Of a stretch of DNA of 64,000 nt, positions 8,845-17,840 are shown one piece after another. The DNA lies in NCBI RefSeq assembly GCF_023101345.1, contig NZ_CP095848.1:3684001-3748000 (forward strand), read 5' to 3'. This DNA is from Hymenobacter sublimis. GTDB lineage: Bacteria > Bacteroidota > Bacteroidia > Cytophagales > Hymenobacteraceae. How positions within the stretch are numbered: position 1 is the first letter of the stretch; every line of letters begins with the position of its first letter. A program made the position numbers and the translations under genes. The notes under the pieces are model-generated. The model worked only from the letters and a program-made list of their open reading frames with translations, was not told the DNA's origin and did no database searches.

Positions 8845-9423
8845 ATGAAGAAGCTCCTTCTACTCTGTCCCGCGCTGCTGCTTAGCAGCTGGCCACTGCT
8901 AACCCAGGCCCAAGGTGTGCGTTTGGGGCTAAAAGCGGGCGTCAACTATAGTAGCGTCACCTCGCCCGGCTACGAAGGCCCAACGCGCCGGTTCGGACCG
9001 GTAGCGGGCGTGTTTGCCCAACTGCCGCTGTCCTCCGACGGTTTTTTGCTGGTACAACCAGAACTCCTATATTCAGCCAAGGGCTCACAAAGTACCTATA
9101 TCAATGGCACCTTTGCCTCCCGTTTGCACTACCTAGATGTGCCGGTGCTGGTAAAAATTAACGTCGATGGTCTGTTCTTTGAGCTTGGCCCGCAAGTCAG
9201 CTTTCTAGCTGCCGCTCGCTACGAAACTTCCACTGGCACCTCCACTAGTGTGCGCGGCTCCAACCGGGTAGCGGCAGGTGGTGCGGCTGGCGTTGGGTAC
9301 CAACTACCCATGGGCCTAGGGCTCACGCTACGTTACACCCATGACCTCACGCGCCTCTACTCCCTAGGCCCACGCAATACCGTGTTTCAAGCGCAGGCGA
9401 GCTACCTGTTGGGTGATAAATAG
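8845..9423 (+). CDS. Outer-membrane beta-barrel protein, PorT-like
   Basis: A 192-residue protein with signal peptide MKKLLLLCPALLLSSWPL ending TQAQG, followed by a domain of alternating strands that begins VRLGLKAGVNYSSVTSPGYEG. This opening, and the glycine-rich turns later on, match the PorT-type beta-barrel family (about eight strands) common in Bacteroidota. The C-terminus ends in a strand (VFQAQASYLLGDK). The ligand or role is unknown. The ATG at 8845 is the start that gives a signal peptide; an in-frame GTG 30 bases upstream adds only polar sequence. Confidence 0.85.
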   Translation: MKKLLLLCPALLLSSWPLLTQAQGVRLGLKAGVNYSSVTSPGYEGPTRRFGPVAGVFAQLPLSSDGFLLVQPELLYSAKGSQSTYINGTFASRLHYLDVPVLVKINVDGLFFELGPQVSFLAAARYETSTGTSTSVRGSNRVAAGGAAGVGYQLPMGLGLTLRYTHDLTRLYSLGPRNTVFQAQASYLLGDK

Positions 9424-9436
9424 CAGTAGTACAGGC

Positions 9437-10069
9437 TTATAGTGTTCGTAGCTCATGCGCCAAATTCCGCCGGGCCTGGGCGTCGAGCCGTTCCCGGAAG
9501 GCGGGCGTGTGGTAGAGGGTAGCAGCTGAGAGCAGCTTTTCCAGCACCTTGCGGCGGCCGCGGCGGTACATGAAGTCGGGAACGAGGCGGTACTCCTGGC
9601 GCACTTGGCGGGCGTACTGCCAGTAGTCGGCCTCGGGGGCGCCGAGGATTTGCAGGTCGGCATCCAGGAAAAGCAGCAGGTCGGAGTCGGCGGCGGGTTG
9701 GGGCTGGGTGTGGTCTTTGGTGCGCTCAATCAGAAAAGCCACGCGCTGACGGCGCTCCGCTGATAGGGTAGTGCGCTGCAGGAACTCCAGGGCCAAGTCG
9801 GCGCTCCGAGCCTCGTTATCGGCGCGCAGGGGGTTGTATACTGCGTCGTGAAACCAGATGGCTAGCTGCACCACCGGCATATCCTGCACTACACCAGCGT
9901 GCTGATCCACGGCATCGAGCAGGGCGCGCACATGGGGTAATGCGTGGTAATGCCTGTCGGAGGCGGTGTAGGCGCTTTCCAGCTGCTGAAATGCAGCCAT
10001 GCGCCGGGCTTCGTCAGGCAGCAAAGGGGTAGTGAGGCGGTGCCAGCGGGCAGCTAGGGTAGTATTCAT
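9437..10069 (-). CDS. HD-superfamily metal-dependent phosphohydrolase
   Basis: A 210-residue cytosolic protein with an HD-domain layout: HYHALPHVRALLDAV (first His), IWFHDAVYNPLRADNEARSA (His-Asp pair) and a further Asp in LLFLDADLQILG. These would hold one or two metal ions that hydrolyse a phosphoester or pyrophosphate bond. The group is annotated in genomes as predicted metal-dependent HD hydrolase; the substrate is unknown. The ATG at 10069 was preferred to a TTG nine bases upstream. It converges with the beta-barrel gene, with only 13 bp between their ends and no clear terminator. Confidence 0.85.
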   Translation of the reverse strand: MNTTLAARWHRLTTPLLPDEARRMAAFQQLESAYTASDRHYHALPHVRALLDAVDQHAGVVQDMPVVQLAIWFHDAVYNPLRADNEARSADLALEFLQRTTLSAERRQRVAFLIERTKDHTQPQPAADSDLLLFLDADLQILGAPEADYWQYARQVRQEYRLVPDFMYRRGRRKVLEKLLSAATLYHTPAFRERLDAQARRNLAHELRTL

Positions 10070-10215
10070 ACGTGGCAACTAACGCGGATTGAAGAGAGAA
10101 ATTCGGCGCTACCAGGTAGAAAATAAAGCCGACCGATACCTAGCTAGTAACGACCCATTGGCGGTGCGTAAACGAAACAGCAGGAATCCTTCTTCTGATG
10201 GCGGGCGGCGCTGGT

Positions 10216-10650
10216 TTAGTTAGCCGTGGGGGCACCGTAGGGGTTTGGGCGGCGCACTTCCATGTAGCGCTCCGGGTTTGCCAGGGGCTGAAAACCGAAC
10301 TGCTCGTACAAGCCGTGGGCATCCAGGGTTGCTAGCATCTGCCGGCGCACGTTGCACAGGTCGGGGTGGCTCCATACCTGCTGCATCAGCTGCTTGCCAA
10401 TGCCCTGACCCTGCTGCTCGGGCAGCACGAATACGTCGCAGAGCCAGGCGAAGGTAGCCCGGTCGGTGATGACGCGAGCAAAGGCTACCTGGGCCCCATC
10501 CGGAGCGTACGCGCCGAAGCAGAGCGAATTAGCAATGGCCCGCTCCACCGTTTCGCGCGGAATGTTGGTGGCCCAGTAGGAACTTTCGGCTAAGTAACGG
10601 TGAATCAGTGGTATGTCTAGAAGGGCCGGATCGGTGCTGATGGTGTACAT
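10216..10650 (-). CDS. GNAT family N-acetyltransferase
   Basis: A 144-residue GNAT-fold protein. The acetyl-CoA pyrophosphate loop is seen as VLPEQQGQGIGKQLM (the Q/RxxGxG/A motif), preceded by the beta4 strand TFAWLCDVFV, and followed by the C-terminal LYEQFGFQPL element typical of the family. It transfers an acetyl group from acetyl-CoA to an amine that cannot be predicted. The start MYTISTDPALL at 10650 is preferred; the frame is open for 81 more bases upstream, but that sequence is not conserved in style. Confidence 0.9.
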   Translation of the reverse strand: MYTISTDPALLDIPLIHRYLAESSYWATNIPRETVERAIANSLCFGAYAPDGAQVAFARVITDRATFAWLCDVFVLPEQQGQGIGKQLMQQVWSHPDLCNVRRQMLATLDAHGLYEQFGFQPLANPERYMEVRRPNPYGAPTAN

Positions 10651-10810
10651 GGGGCCAAAAGTTGAGGGTAAGCGGCAGTAGTGAGAAGTTAACCCGGTGG
10701 GGATGCTTGCCAAGAACGGTGGTTCCCACAAAACTACCAGTGTCCCTCATCCAAAAGCTGCTCCATTTCGTTAGCTTATTGGATTTAATTAACCCTTTAA
10801 CTCACTGGCT

Positions 10811-12199
10811 ATGAAACACCTGAACTCGCTTATCTTGGGTAGCCTTTTGCTTGGCACGGGAGCTAGGGCCCAAACGGCTCCTGCCCTGACTACGTTTCCG
10901 GTGGGCGCTACCACGGTTACGGTTTCGGCCCTGACGACGGGCCTGCAGGTGCCCTGGGAGCTGGTGTGGGGGACCGATAATTTTATCTGGATGACGGAGC
11001 GCGGCGGCCGCATCAGCCGCGTCGACCCAAACTCGGGTCAGGTAACGCCGCTTATTACGTTGCCCGATGTGGCGACTTCCTCGGAAGGCGGTCTGTTGGG
11101 TATGGTCCTGCACCCCGATTTTACCACGTCGCCTTACGTGTACGTGGTCTATAACTACAACGATACTGGCTACAAAGAGAAGCTAGTGCGCCTTACGTAC
11201 GCCAACGGTACGCTAGGTAGCCCCGTGGTGCTGCTCGGCGACATTCCGGCCGTGAGTACGCACAGCGGCTCCCGCCTGCTTATCTTACCCGACCGGACCC
11301 TGCTCATGACCACCGGCGACGCCCAGGACCGCCCTTCGGCCCAGAACCGCAGCTCCCCCAACGGTAAAATCCTGCGCCTAAACCTGGACGGCACCATTCC
11401 GACCGACAACCCAGTGGCCGGCAACCGCAGTTACTCGTTCGGGCACCGCAACCCGCAAGGGTTGGTGCGGGCCTCCAATGGCCGTATTTACAGCTCTGAG
11501 CACGGCGAAAATGCCGAAGATGAAGTCAACATCATTGAAGCGAATGCCAACTACGGCTGGCCCACGGTGGAAGGGCTCTGCAACCTGGCGGCGGAGCAGG
11601 CTTTCTGCACGGCCAACAATGTGCGACAGCCTATCTTCACCTGGGCTCCTACCGTGGGCGTGGCCGGCCTTACCTACTACGACCACCCCGCCATTCCGGG
11701 CTGGCGCAATAGCCTGCTGGCCGCCACGCTACGCGGCAACAAGCTCACCCAGATTCCACTGGATGCGGCCGGCACGACAGCCGGTACCGGCGCGTTCACC
11801 CTGACTTCCTTCGGGCGGCTGCGGGCCATTTGCGTCTCGCCCGCGGGGCGGGTGTACGTGGGCACTAGTAACCGCGACGGCCGAGCCACGCCGGGCACCT
11901 CCGACGACCAGATTCTGGTGCTGGAAAACCGGGCGTTTGTACCCACGGCTACCACTGCCAGCCGCAGCAGCCAGCTTCGCCTCTGGCCCAACCCCGCCAG
12001 CCGCACCGTTACGCTCCAACTCCCGAACCCTGCTACTACTGCCGCCACGGTCCACATCCACGATGCGCTTGGCCGAGCAGTACGCACCGCTCAGTTTGCC
12101 GCCGGCCAGTCCAGCCTCTCCCTATCCCTGCACGGTTTACAGCCAGGCTTATACTCCGTAAAAACGGCAGCAGGTACGCAGCGGTTAGTAATAGAGTAG
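10811..12199 (+). CDS. Secreted PQQ-dependent sugar-dehydrogenase-like protein with T9SS type A domain
   Basis: A 462-residue exported protein. After the signal peptide (LNSLILGSLLLGTGARAQ) a glucose/sorbosone dehydrogenase beta-propeller runs from about residue 35 to 370: VPWELVWGTDNFIWMTERGG, GLLGMVLHPDF, SGSRLLILPDRTLLMTTGD, GHRNPQGLVRA, EHGENAEDEVNII. These are the blades of soluble PQQ or pseudo-PQQ aldose dehydrogenases. The last 75 residues (LRLWPNPASRTVTLQL to RLVIE) are a type IX secretion C-terminal sorting domain, so the enzyme should be displayed on or released from the cell surface. The sugar oxidised is unknown. Confidence 0.93.
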   Translation: MKHLNSLILGSLLLGTGARAQTAPALTTFPVGATTVTVSALTTGLQVPWELVWGTDNFIWMTERGGRISRVDPNSGQVTPLITLPDVATSSEGGLLGMVLHPDFTTSPYVYVVYNYNDTGYKEKLVRLTYANGTLGSPVVLLGDIPAVSTHSGSRLLILPDRTLLMTTGDAQDRPSAQNRSSPNGKILRLNLDGTIPTDNPVAGNRSYSFGHRNPQGLVRASNGRIYSSEHGENAEDEVNIIEANANYGWPTVEGLCNLAAEQAFCTANNVRQPIFTWAPTVGVAGLTYYDHPAIPGWRNSLLAATLRGNKLTQIPLDAAGTTAGTGAFTLTSFGRLRAICVSPAGRVYVGTSNRDGRATPGTSDDQILVLENRAFVPTATTASRSSQLRLWPNPASRTVTLQLPNPATTAATVHIHDALGRAVRTAQFAAGQSSLSLSLHGLQPGLYSVKTAAGTQRLVIE

Positions 12200-12260
12200 T
12201 GAGGTGGTGAGACGGTGAAATGGTGAGTAATGATTGTCGACTAAACGAGTTAAACCCGTC

Positions 12261-12289
12261 TGTCATCCTAAGCGCAGCGCAGGATGACA
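12261..12289. repeat. Short REP-like palindrome
   Basis: tgtcatcct (12261-12269) and aggatgaca (12281-12289) form a perfect 9-bp stem with an 11-nt GC-rich loop. The words (tgtcat..c, agcgcagcg) are the same as in the larger repeats at 12349-12454 and 42540-42624. Confidence 0.65.
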
Positions 12290-12348
12290 AATAGAGTGGA
12301 TGGACGATGTTTGTGAAGGGCTACATCTAAATCCAACACAAAAAGAGT

Positions 12349-12454
12349 GTCATGCTGAGCGAAGGCGTAGCTGCAGTCGAAGCGTCTCTACCTCTGGCTA
12401 AGTTATGACGTCAGCAACGAAGCGGTAGAGATGCTTCGCTGCTCTCAGCATGAC
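12349..12454. repeat. REP/MITE-like inverted repeat, 106 bp
   Basis: The 5' arm gtcatgctgagc and the 3' arm gctctcagcatgac are complementary apart from a two-base bulge. Inner segments (gaagcgtctctacc and ggtagagatgcttc) continue the stem. It fills most of the gap of about 345 bp between the T9SS sugar dehydrogenase gene and the CDF gene, which holds no other recognisable feature. Confidence 0.75.
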
Positions 12455-12544
12455 GTGCTATTATATTGATATGTGCACAGTCTACTGTGTGTTGTACTCG
12501 CTACGCACTTGCAGTTGTACACTATGGGTTGTTCTGTAGCAGCC

Positions 12545-13582
12545 TTATCCATTCTGCTCCTGAGGCTCTTCTATGAGCTGGTGCCGCTCGTTTTTCACTA
12601 CGTTGGCCAGGGTCCAGGGTATTTCCTGGGTGAAGGGATGCTGCCGCACGGGGCAGTCGGGCATGTGGCAGTGGGAGCAAGCGGCGAAGGTGCAGGGGTC
12701 GGCGTGCACAAACATTTCCACCTGCACTTCAAACTCCTGATCCACCAGCACCTCAATGTTGTGCACTTCGGCGTGGGTTTGCTCCAGGCTAAAGTAGTAA
12801 GGCATGGTCACGTGGCAGTCGATGTGCAGGTTAGCCCCGTAGCGCACCACGCGCAGGTTATGCACGTCAATCCAGGCCGGCTGGCGGTGCTCCTGCAACT
12901 CCGCTACCACGTGCTGCACGGTAGCGCTATCCGTTTCATCCATCAGCCCCGATACCGACCGGCGCACCATGCGGTAGCCATTTACTACAATGAATACGCC
13001 CAGCACCAAGGCCGCGGCGGAGTCGAACAGTACGTTGCCGGTAAACACCACCAGCAGCAGCGCGGCGCACGAAACAAACGTGCTGACGGCATCCAGATAC
13101 AGATGTTGCCCGTCGCCGACGAGGGTAGGCGAGTGGTGCTTGCGGCCCGCCTGAATCAGCAAATAGCCGGTACCCAGGTTCACCAGGGCCGTAAACGCCA
13201 GCAGGGCCATGCCCCAGTCGGGCCGGGCCAGGGCGTGCGGATGCAGCAGGGCTTGCAGTGCGGTGTAGAAAATATACACCCCCGCCATCCAGATCAATCC
13301 GCCCTCAAAACCTACCGATAGATACTCGATTTTGCCGTGGCCGTAGGGGTGATTTTCGTCCTTGGGCAAGCCAGCCAGATAGATGCTGTAGAGCGCAAAC
13401 CCACTGGCAACCACGTTGATAATTGACTCCAGCGCATCCGTCAGCACGGCCTGGGAGCGGGTTAGCAGCCAAGCGTAAAACTTAATGGCCACCAGCACCA
13501 CACTCACCACCAACGAAAGCAGGGCAAAGCGCGTTTTAAGAGGAAGCGAGAACAGGGAGCGAGCAGGAAGTCGGCGGGCCAT
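12545..13582 (-). CDS. Cation diffusion facilitator (CDF) metal exporter
   Basis: A 345-residue inner-membrane CDF protein with six membrane helices followed by a cytosolic domain. TM2 carries LTDALESIIN and the TM2-TM3 loop the family mark HPYGHGKIEYL. TM5 has HLYLDAVSTF, an HxxxD metal site usual for Zn2+/Fe2+-type CDFs (Mn-type ones mostly have DxxxD). The cytosolic part has RRSVSGLMDE and the usual His positions, then an extra C-terminal tail with CTFAACSHCHMPDC, rich in Cys and His. It would export divalent metal in exchange for protons. The start at 13582 was chosen; the 126 bases upstream are in frame but low in conservation. It is divergent from mntH. Confidence 0.92.
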   Translation of the reverse strand: MARRLPARSLFSLPLKTRFALLSLVVSVVLVAIKFYAWLLTRSQAVLTDALESIINVVASGFALYSIYLAGLPKDENHPYGHGKIEYLSVGFEGGLIWMAGVYIFYTALQALLHPHALARPDWGMALLAFTALVNLGTGYLLIQAGRKHHSPTLVGDGQHLYLDAVSTFVSCAALLLVVFTGNVLFDSAAALVLGVFIVVNGYRMVRRSVSGLMDETDSATVQHVVAELQEHRQPAWIDVHNLRVVRYGANLHIDCHVTMPYYFSLEQTHAEVHNIEVLVDQEFEVQVEMFVHADPCTFAACSHCHMPDCPVRQHPFTQEIPWTLANVVKNERHQLIEEPQEQNG

Positions 13583-13750
13583 GAGGGTGCGGTGAGGAAG
13601 CAGAGCTATCGGCGGGGCCGACCAATCAGGTTCCGGTACAGGCAAGCAAAGACAAGAAAAGGGGGCGCAAAATTCCGGGAAAATCCTGGCTTCTCGCAGT
13701 AACGACAACTTTTTGAAACAAACGCAGTAAGTAGACTGTCTTAAAAAGAA

Positions 13751-13768
13751 ATTTAGGCTACTCTAAAT
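13751..13768. promoter_or_regulatory. Putative DtxR/MntR-type operator upstream of mntH
   Basis: ATTTAGGCTACTCTAAAT has perfect 6-bp inverted arms (ATTTAG and CTAAAT) around GCTACT and ends 12 bp before the mntH start codon. It differs at two of 18 positions from the site at 15456-15473 before the TonB receptor. The TTAGG/CCTAA-like arms resemble operators of DtxR-family Fe/Mn repressors; the regulator itself is not in the window. Confidence 0.6.
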
Positions 13769-13780
13769 TTAGCTTTCTTT

Positions 13781-15205
13781 GTGACTACCAGTCCTTCAGG
13801 CGCTTCGCCGGACGTATCGCCCCACTCTATGCCCTCAGTCTTACCTTCTACTCCCGATACGCAAACTCCGCCCCTCACGCCGCCGGAAGCCGGGTGGCGC
13901 AAGGCCCGCACGGCGCCCTCTTTGCAGGAGGTGTACGCCTCCATTCGGGTACCCGCGCAGAGTGCTTCCTTTTGGCGTAAGCTGCTGGCTTTCTGGGGCC
14001 CGGGGCTCATGGTGGCCGTGGGCTACATGGACCCCGGCAACTGGGCGACGGATATTGCGGGCGGCTCCCGGTTTGGCTATACGTTGCTTTCCGTCATTCT
14101 GATTTCTAACCTGTTTGCCATGCTACTTCAGCACTTGGCCGCCAAGTTGGGCATCGTGACGGGCCGCGACTTGGCCCAGGCCTGCCGCGACCATTTCTCA
14201 AAGCCGACGGCCATGGTGCTGTGGTTTCTCTGCGAAATAGCCATTGCAGCCTGCGACTTGGCGGAAGTTATCGGCTCGGCCATTGCCCTGAACCTGCTGT
14301 TCAAAATTCCCCTCACGTGGGGGGTAGTGCTGACTATCCTAGATGTAATGGTGGTGCTGCTGTTTCAGAACAAGGGCTTCCGGGTACTGGAAAGCATCGT
14401 GGCTGGCCTGATTGTGCTGATTTTTGGCTGCTTCCTCTACGAAATCATCGTGTCGAACCCCGATTGGTTTGGCATTCTGGGCGGGCTGGTGCCGCGGCCG
14501 GAGGTGGTTACCACGCCGGGCATGCTGTACGTGGCCATCGGTATTCTGGGCGCCACCGTGATGCCCCACAACCTGTACCTGCACTCTAGCATCGTGCAAA
14601 CCCGCCAGATTGAGCAGACCGAAGGCGGCAAGCGCATGGCCATCAAGTTTGCTACCATCGACAGCACGGTGGCCCTGTTCCTGGCTTTCTTCGTGAATGC
14701 GGCCATTCTAGTGACGGCCGCCGCGGCCTTCCACAAAAATGGCCACCACGAGGTAGCCGATATCAACCAGGCCCATGCCCTGCTGGCCCCGGTGCTGGGA
14801 GCCGGTGCCGCCTCCATTGTGTTTGCGGTGGCGCTGCTGGCCTCGGGCCAAAACTCGACGCTCACAGGCACCCTAGCCGGGCAAATTGTGATGGAGGGCT
14901 TCCTGAACATACGGCTCAAACCCTGGCTGCGTCGCCTAATTACCCGCGGCATTGCCGTGGTACCAGCCTTCATCGTGACCTTGCTGTACGGAGAGAAAGG
15001 CACCGGTGAGCTGCTGGTGCTCAGCCAAGTAATCCTCTCATTGCAGCTAAGCTTCGCGGTAGTGCCGCTAGTCATGTTCACGAGCAGCAAAGCCAAAATG
15101 GGCGTATTCGTGAACAAGATCTGGGTGCAAGTGCTGGCCTGGGTGGTGTCGGCCATTATCATCGCCTTGAACGTGTACTTACTGTACGAAACGTTTTTTG
15201 GGTAG
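13781..15205 (+). CDS. mntH: NRAMP family divalent metal (Mn2+/Fe2+) importer
   Basis: A 474-residue proton-coupled NRAMP transporter with about 11 membrane helices. The metal-binding motifs are intact: DPGN at residues 84-87 in TM1 ([16 protein letters not shown]) and [14 protein letters not shown] in TM6, which contains the Met that favours transition metals. A polar N-terminal extension of about 60 residues precedes TM1. The start is a GTG right after the operator-like palindrome; an ATG at 13829 is an alternative that shortens the protein by 16 residues. The neighbouring CDF exporter and TonB receptor point to Mn/Fe balance. Mn2+ is the likely main substrate by family; this is inference. 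Confidence 0.95.
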   Translation: MTTSPSGASPDVSPHSMPSVLPSTPDTQTPPLTPPEAGWRKARTAPSLQEVYASIRVPAQSASFWRKLLAFWGPGLMVAVGYMDPGNWATDIAGGSRFGYTLLSVILISNLFAMLLQHLAAKLGIVTGRDLAQACRDHFSKPTAMVLWFLCEIAIAACDLAEVIGSAIALNLLFKIPLTWGVVLTILDVMVVLLFQNKGFRVLESIVAGLIVLIFGCFLYEIIVSNPDWFGILGGLVPRPEVVTTPGMLYVAIGILGATVMPHNLYLHSSIVQTRQIEQTEGGKRMAIKFATIDSTVALFLAFFVNAAILVTAAAAFHKNGHHEVADINQAHALLAPVLGAGAASIVFAVALLASGQNSTLTGTLAGQIVMEGFLNIRLKPWLRRLITRGIAVVPAFIVTLLYGEKGTGELLVLSQVILSLQLSFAVVPLVMFTSSKAKMGVFVNKIWVQVLAWVVSAIIIALNVYLLYETFFG

Positions 15206-15220
15206 GAATAGCGTGGGGTG

Positions 15221-15366
15221 TAGTTGCCTCACCCCTAGCCCCTCTTCGAAGGAGAGGGGGACTAGCTCTAGAAACCGTTCTATTATCTGCTCTACCGCTT
15301 TCTAGCTTTTAGAAAGCTAAAAACTAGTCCCTCTCCCCTGGAGAGGGGCTAGGGGTGAGGCAACTA
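15221..15366. repeat. MITE-like inverted repeat between mntH and TonB receptor gene
   Basis: The 5' arm (15221-15265, begins tagttgcctcacccctagcc) and the 3' arm (15324-15366, ends ggctaggggtgaggcaacta) pair over about 20 bp perfectly, then continue with small mismatches. Each arm also has its own inner palindrome (cccctcttcgaaggagaggg; ctctcccctggagagg). The spacer holds a small hairpin tagctttt/agaaagcta. A related C-rich repeat is at 43979-44099. No coding potential. Confidence 0.8.
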
Positions 15367-15455
15367 GAAACTACCTGCAGCCCGTCCTTTTTCAAACAGG
15401 AAAACGAGTCTAAACTCTGACAGCGCGCACTGCCGCGCTTTTTTCAGCCCACCAG

Positions 15456-15473
15456 ATTTAGGCTTATCTAAAT
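15456..15473. promoter_or_regulatory. Putative DtxR/MntR-type operator upstream of TonB receptor gene
   Basis: ATTTAGGCTTATCTAAAT, perfect 6-bp inverted arms, 16 of 18 bases the same as the mntH site. It ends 21 bp before the ATG and touches a TAATTTG element that resembles the -7 promoter box, so a bound repressor would block RNA polymerase. Confidence 0.6.
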
Positions 15474-15494
15474 AATTTGTAAAGCCGCTGCTAA

Positions 15495-17765
15495 ATGAAG
15501 CATATCCTACTTTGCTTATTCGTGTTTGTCAGCAACTTGGCTGTTCAGGCTCAATCCACGGGTTCGGTACGGGGCGTGGTGCGGTCAGAGGGCAAGGAAG
15601 TGCCGTTTGCCAGTATCGGGCTGAAGGGCACTACCCTGGGTACTACCGCCGATGAGCACGGCAACTACGTGCTAACAAAGGTGCCCGCGGGTAGCCACAA
15701 GCTGGTAAGCAGCGCGGTAGGGTTGCTACCTACGGAACGCAACGTGAGCGTAGCGGCGGGCCAAACCACTACCCTTAACCCGAGTTTGAACCCCAGTGCC
15801 AACGCCCTCGGTGATGTGGTAGTGAGTGGAACGCTGAACGAGGTGATACGAAGCGAGTCGCCAGTGGCGGTGGAGCTGTACTCGCCCAAGCTGTTTCGGA
15901 AGAATCCGGCGGTGTGCTTGTTCGAGAATCTGGCTATGATTAACGGGGTGCGGCCCCAGCTTAACTGCAACGTCTGCGGTACTGGCGACATCCACATCAA
16001 CGGCCTGGAAGGGCCTTATACCATGGTGCTGATTGACGGCATGCCGCTGGTCAGCTCCCTGAGCACGGTGTACGGGCTGAGCGGCATTCCGAGCAGCCTG
16101 ATTGAGCGGGTGGAGGTAGTGAAAGGCCCGGCTTCCACGCTCTACGGCTCCGAAGCGGTAGGCGGCCTAATCAACGTCATCACCAAAAATCCGGCAAAGG
16201 CCCCGCGCTTTTCCGCCGACCTGTTTGGCACTTCTCACCGCGACGTGAATCTAGACCTGGGCGTCGCGCGCAAAATTGGGGCGGCCTCTACCCTGCTCAG
16301 TACCAACCTCTACCACTACAACCAGCGCCGCGACGTGAACGACGACGGCTTTACCGACGTGCCTACCCAGCAGCGCGTGTCGGTATTCAACAAGTGGACC
16401 TGGGCCCGGCCCGAGCAGCGGGTAGCCAACCTGGCCGGCCGCTATTACTACGAAGACCGGTTTGGGGGCCAATTGAACTGGAGCCCGGAGCACCGCGGCC
16501 AGGACAGCATCTACGGGGAAAGCGTGTACACGAGCCGTTACGAGTTGCTGGGCCAGTACCAACTGCCGGTGCGCGGGCAGCGGCTCATGCTCAGCGGCAC
16601 CTTCAACCAGCACCGCCAGAACTCGGCCTACGGCACTACCCTGTACCGGGCCCTGCAGCGGGTGGGCTTCGGGCAGCTGACCTGGGCCAAGGAGTTAAGC
16701 ATCCGCCACAACCTACTCACGGGCGCTACCTACCGCACCACCTGGTACGACGACAACACGCCCGCCACCGCTACCACTGGCCCCAACGACACCCCGCGCA
16801 ACGCCCCCGACCTAGTACAGCTGCCCGGCCTGTTTGCGCAGGACGAGTGGCGCCTCACGCCCGATGCTACCCTGCTCATGGGCCTCCGTTACGATTACAA
16901 CTCCCGCCACGGCAGCATCCTGAGTCCGCGCCTGAACTACAAGTGGGGCCGGCCCGATGGCAGCCAGGTGTGGCGCGTGGGCTTGGGCAACGGCTACCGA
17001 GTAGTCAACCTGTTCACCGAAGACCACGCCGCCCTCACCGGAGCCCGGCAGGTAGTAGTGCCCGAGGCCCTCAAGCCCGAGCGAAGCTGGAACGTGAACG
17101 TGAACTACAACCGCTTCCTACAGCTCAACAGCGGCGCTACCGTCACCCTCGATGCCAGTGTATTTTACACCTACTTCACCAACAAAATCAGCCCCGACTA
17201 CGACACCGACCCCAACCAAATCATTTACCGCAACCTCAACGGCTATGCCGTCAGCCGAGGCTTCACGCTGAACACCGACGTAGCCCTGGCCCGGCCCCTG
17301 AAGGTAATGGTGGGCGTAACCCTGCTGGACGTGTTTCGGCGGGAGCAGCCGGCGGAGGGCGGTCCGCAGCGCCGCTTGGCGCAGTTTCACTCGCCGCCTT
17401 TTTCCGGCACCTGGGCCGTGAGCTACGCGCTGGAAAAGCTGAACCTCTCCCTCGACTACACCGGCCAGGTAAGCAGCCCGATGGCGCTGCCTATTTTCCC
17501 GAACGATTTCCGGCCCGGCCGCTCGCCCTGGTTTGCCCTCCAGAACGTGCAGGCGACGCGCAAGCTCCGGGAAGGACTGGAGCTGTACGGGGGCCTCAAG
17601 AACATCTTCAACTTCCTGCCCCGTTACGCCCTGCTGCGGCCTTTTGACCCCTTCGATAAGAACGTGGGCGTCGATAATCCCCAGGGGTACACCTTTGACA
17701 CCAGCTACAACTACGCTCCTATTCAGGGCCGGCGGCTATTTCTGGGGGTGCGCTACGCCTTGTAG
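15495..17765 (+). CDS. TonB-dependent receptor, probably for metal uptake
   Basis: A 756-residue outer-membrane receptor. In order: signal peptide (ILLCLFVFVSNLAVQAQ), a carboxypeptidase-regulatory-like domain (about 22-105, VRGVVRSEGKEVPFASIGL), the plug (about 110-235, with IHINGLEGPYTMVLIDGMP and VEVVKGPASTLYGSEAVGG) and a 22-strand barrel ending FLGVRYAL. The plug has a Cys pair in LNCNVCGTGDI, conserved-looking and placed where it could form a disulphide or bind metal. It imports a substrate at TonB/ExbBD expense. The shared operator and mntH next door suggest Mn or Fe, possibly a chelate; the sequence alone does not prove it. Confidence 0.93.
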   Translation: MKHILLCLFVFVSNLAVQAQSTGSVRGVVRSEGKEVPFASIGLKGTTLGTTADEHGNYVLTKVPAGSHKLVSSAVGLLPTERNVSVAAGQTTTLNPSLNPSANALGDVVVSGTLNEVIRSESPVAVELYSPKLFRKNPAVCLFENLAMINGVRPQLNCNVCGTGDIHINGLEGPYTMVLIDGMPLVSSLSTVYGLSGIPSSLIERVEVVKGPASTLYGSEAVGGLINVITKNPAKAPRFSADLFGTSHRDVNLDLGVARKIGAASTLLSTNLYHYNQRRDVNDDGFTDVPTQQRVSVFNKWTWARPEQRVANLAGRYYYEDRFGGQLNWSPEHRGQDSIYGESVYTSRYELLGQYQLPVRGQRLMLSGTFNQHRQNSAYGTTLYRALQRVGFGQLTWAKELSIRHNLLTGATYRTTWYDDNTPATATTGPNDTPRNAPDLVQLPGLFAQDEWRLTPDATLLMGLRYDYNSRHGSILSPRLNYKWGRPDGSQVWRVGLGNGYRVVNLFTEDHAALTGARQVVVPEALKPERSWNVNVNYNRFLQLNSGATVTLDASVFYTYFTNKISPDYDTDPNQIIYRNLNGYAVSRGFTLNTDVALARPLKVMVGVTLLDVFRREQPAEGGPQRRLAQFHSPPFSGTWAVSYALEKLNLSLDYTGQVSSPMALPIFPNDFRPGRSPWFALQNVQATRKLREGLELYGGLKNIFNFLPRYALLRPFDPFDKNVGVDNPQGYTFDTSYNYAPIQGRRLFLGVRYAL

Positions 17766-17840
17766 TTGGGCAGTTGCTGGGGCTGCATGATCGGGCGCGT
17801 AGTTTTTGCGTACGGAGCGGCATACGCTACTTCTCCCCTC

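Noticed and set aside
16394..17647. 417-codon open frame overlapping the TonB receptor in another frame
   Set aside because: Pro/Arg/His-rich shadow of the receptor gene; the receptor frame has all family motifs.
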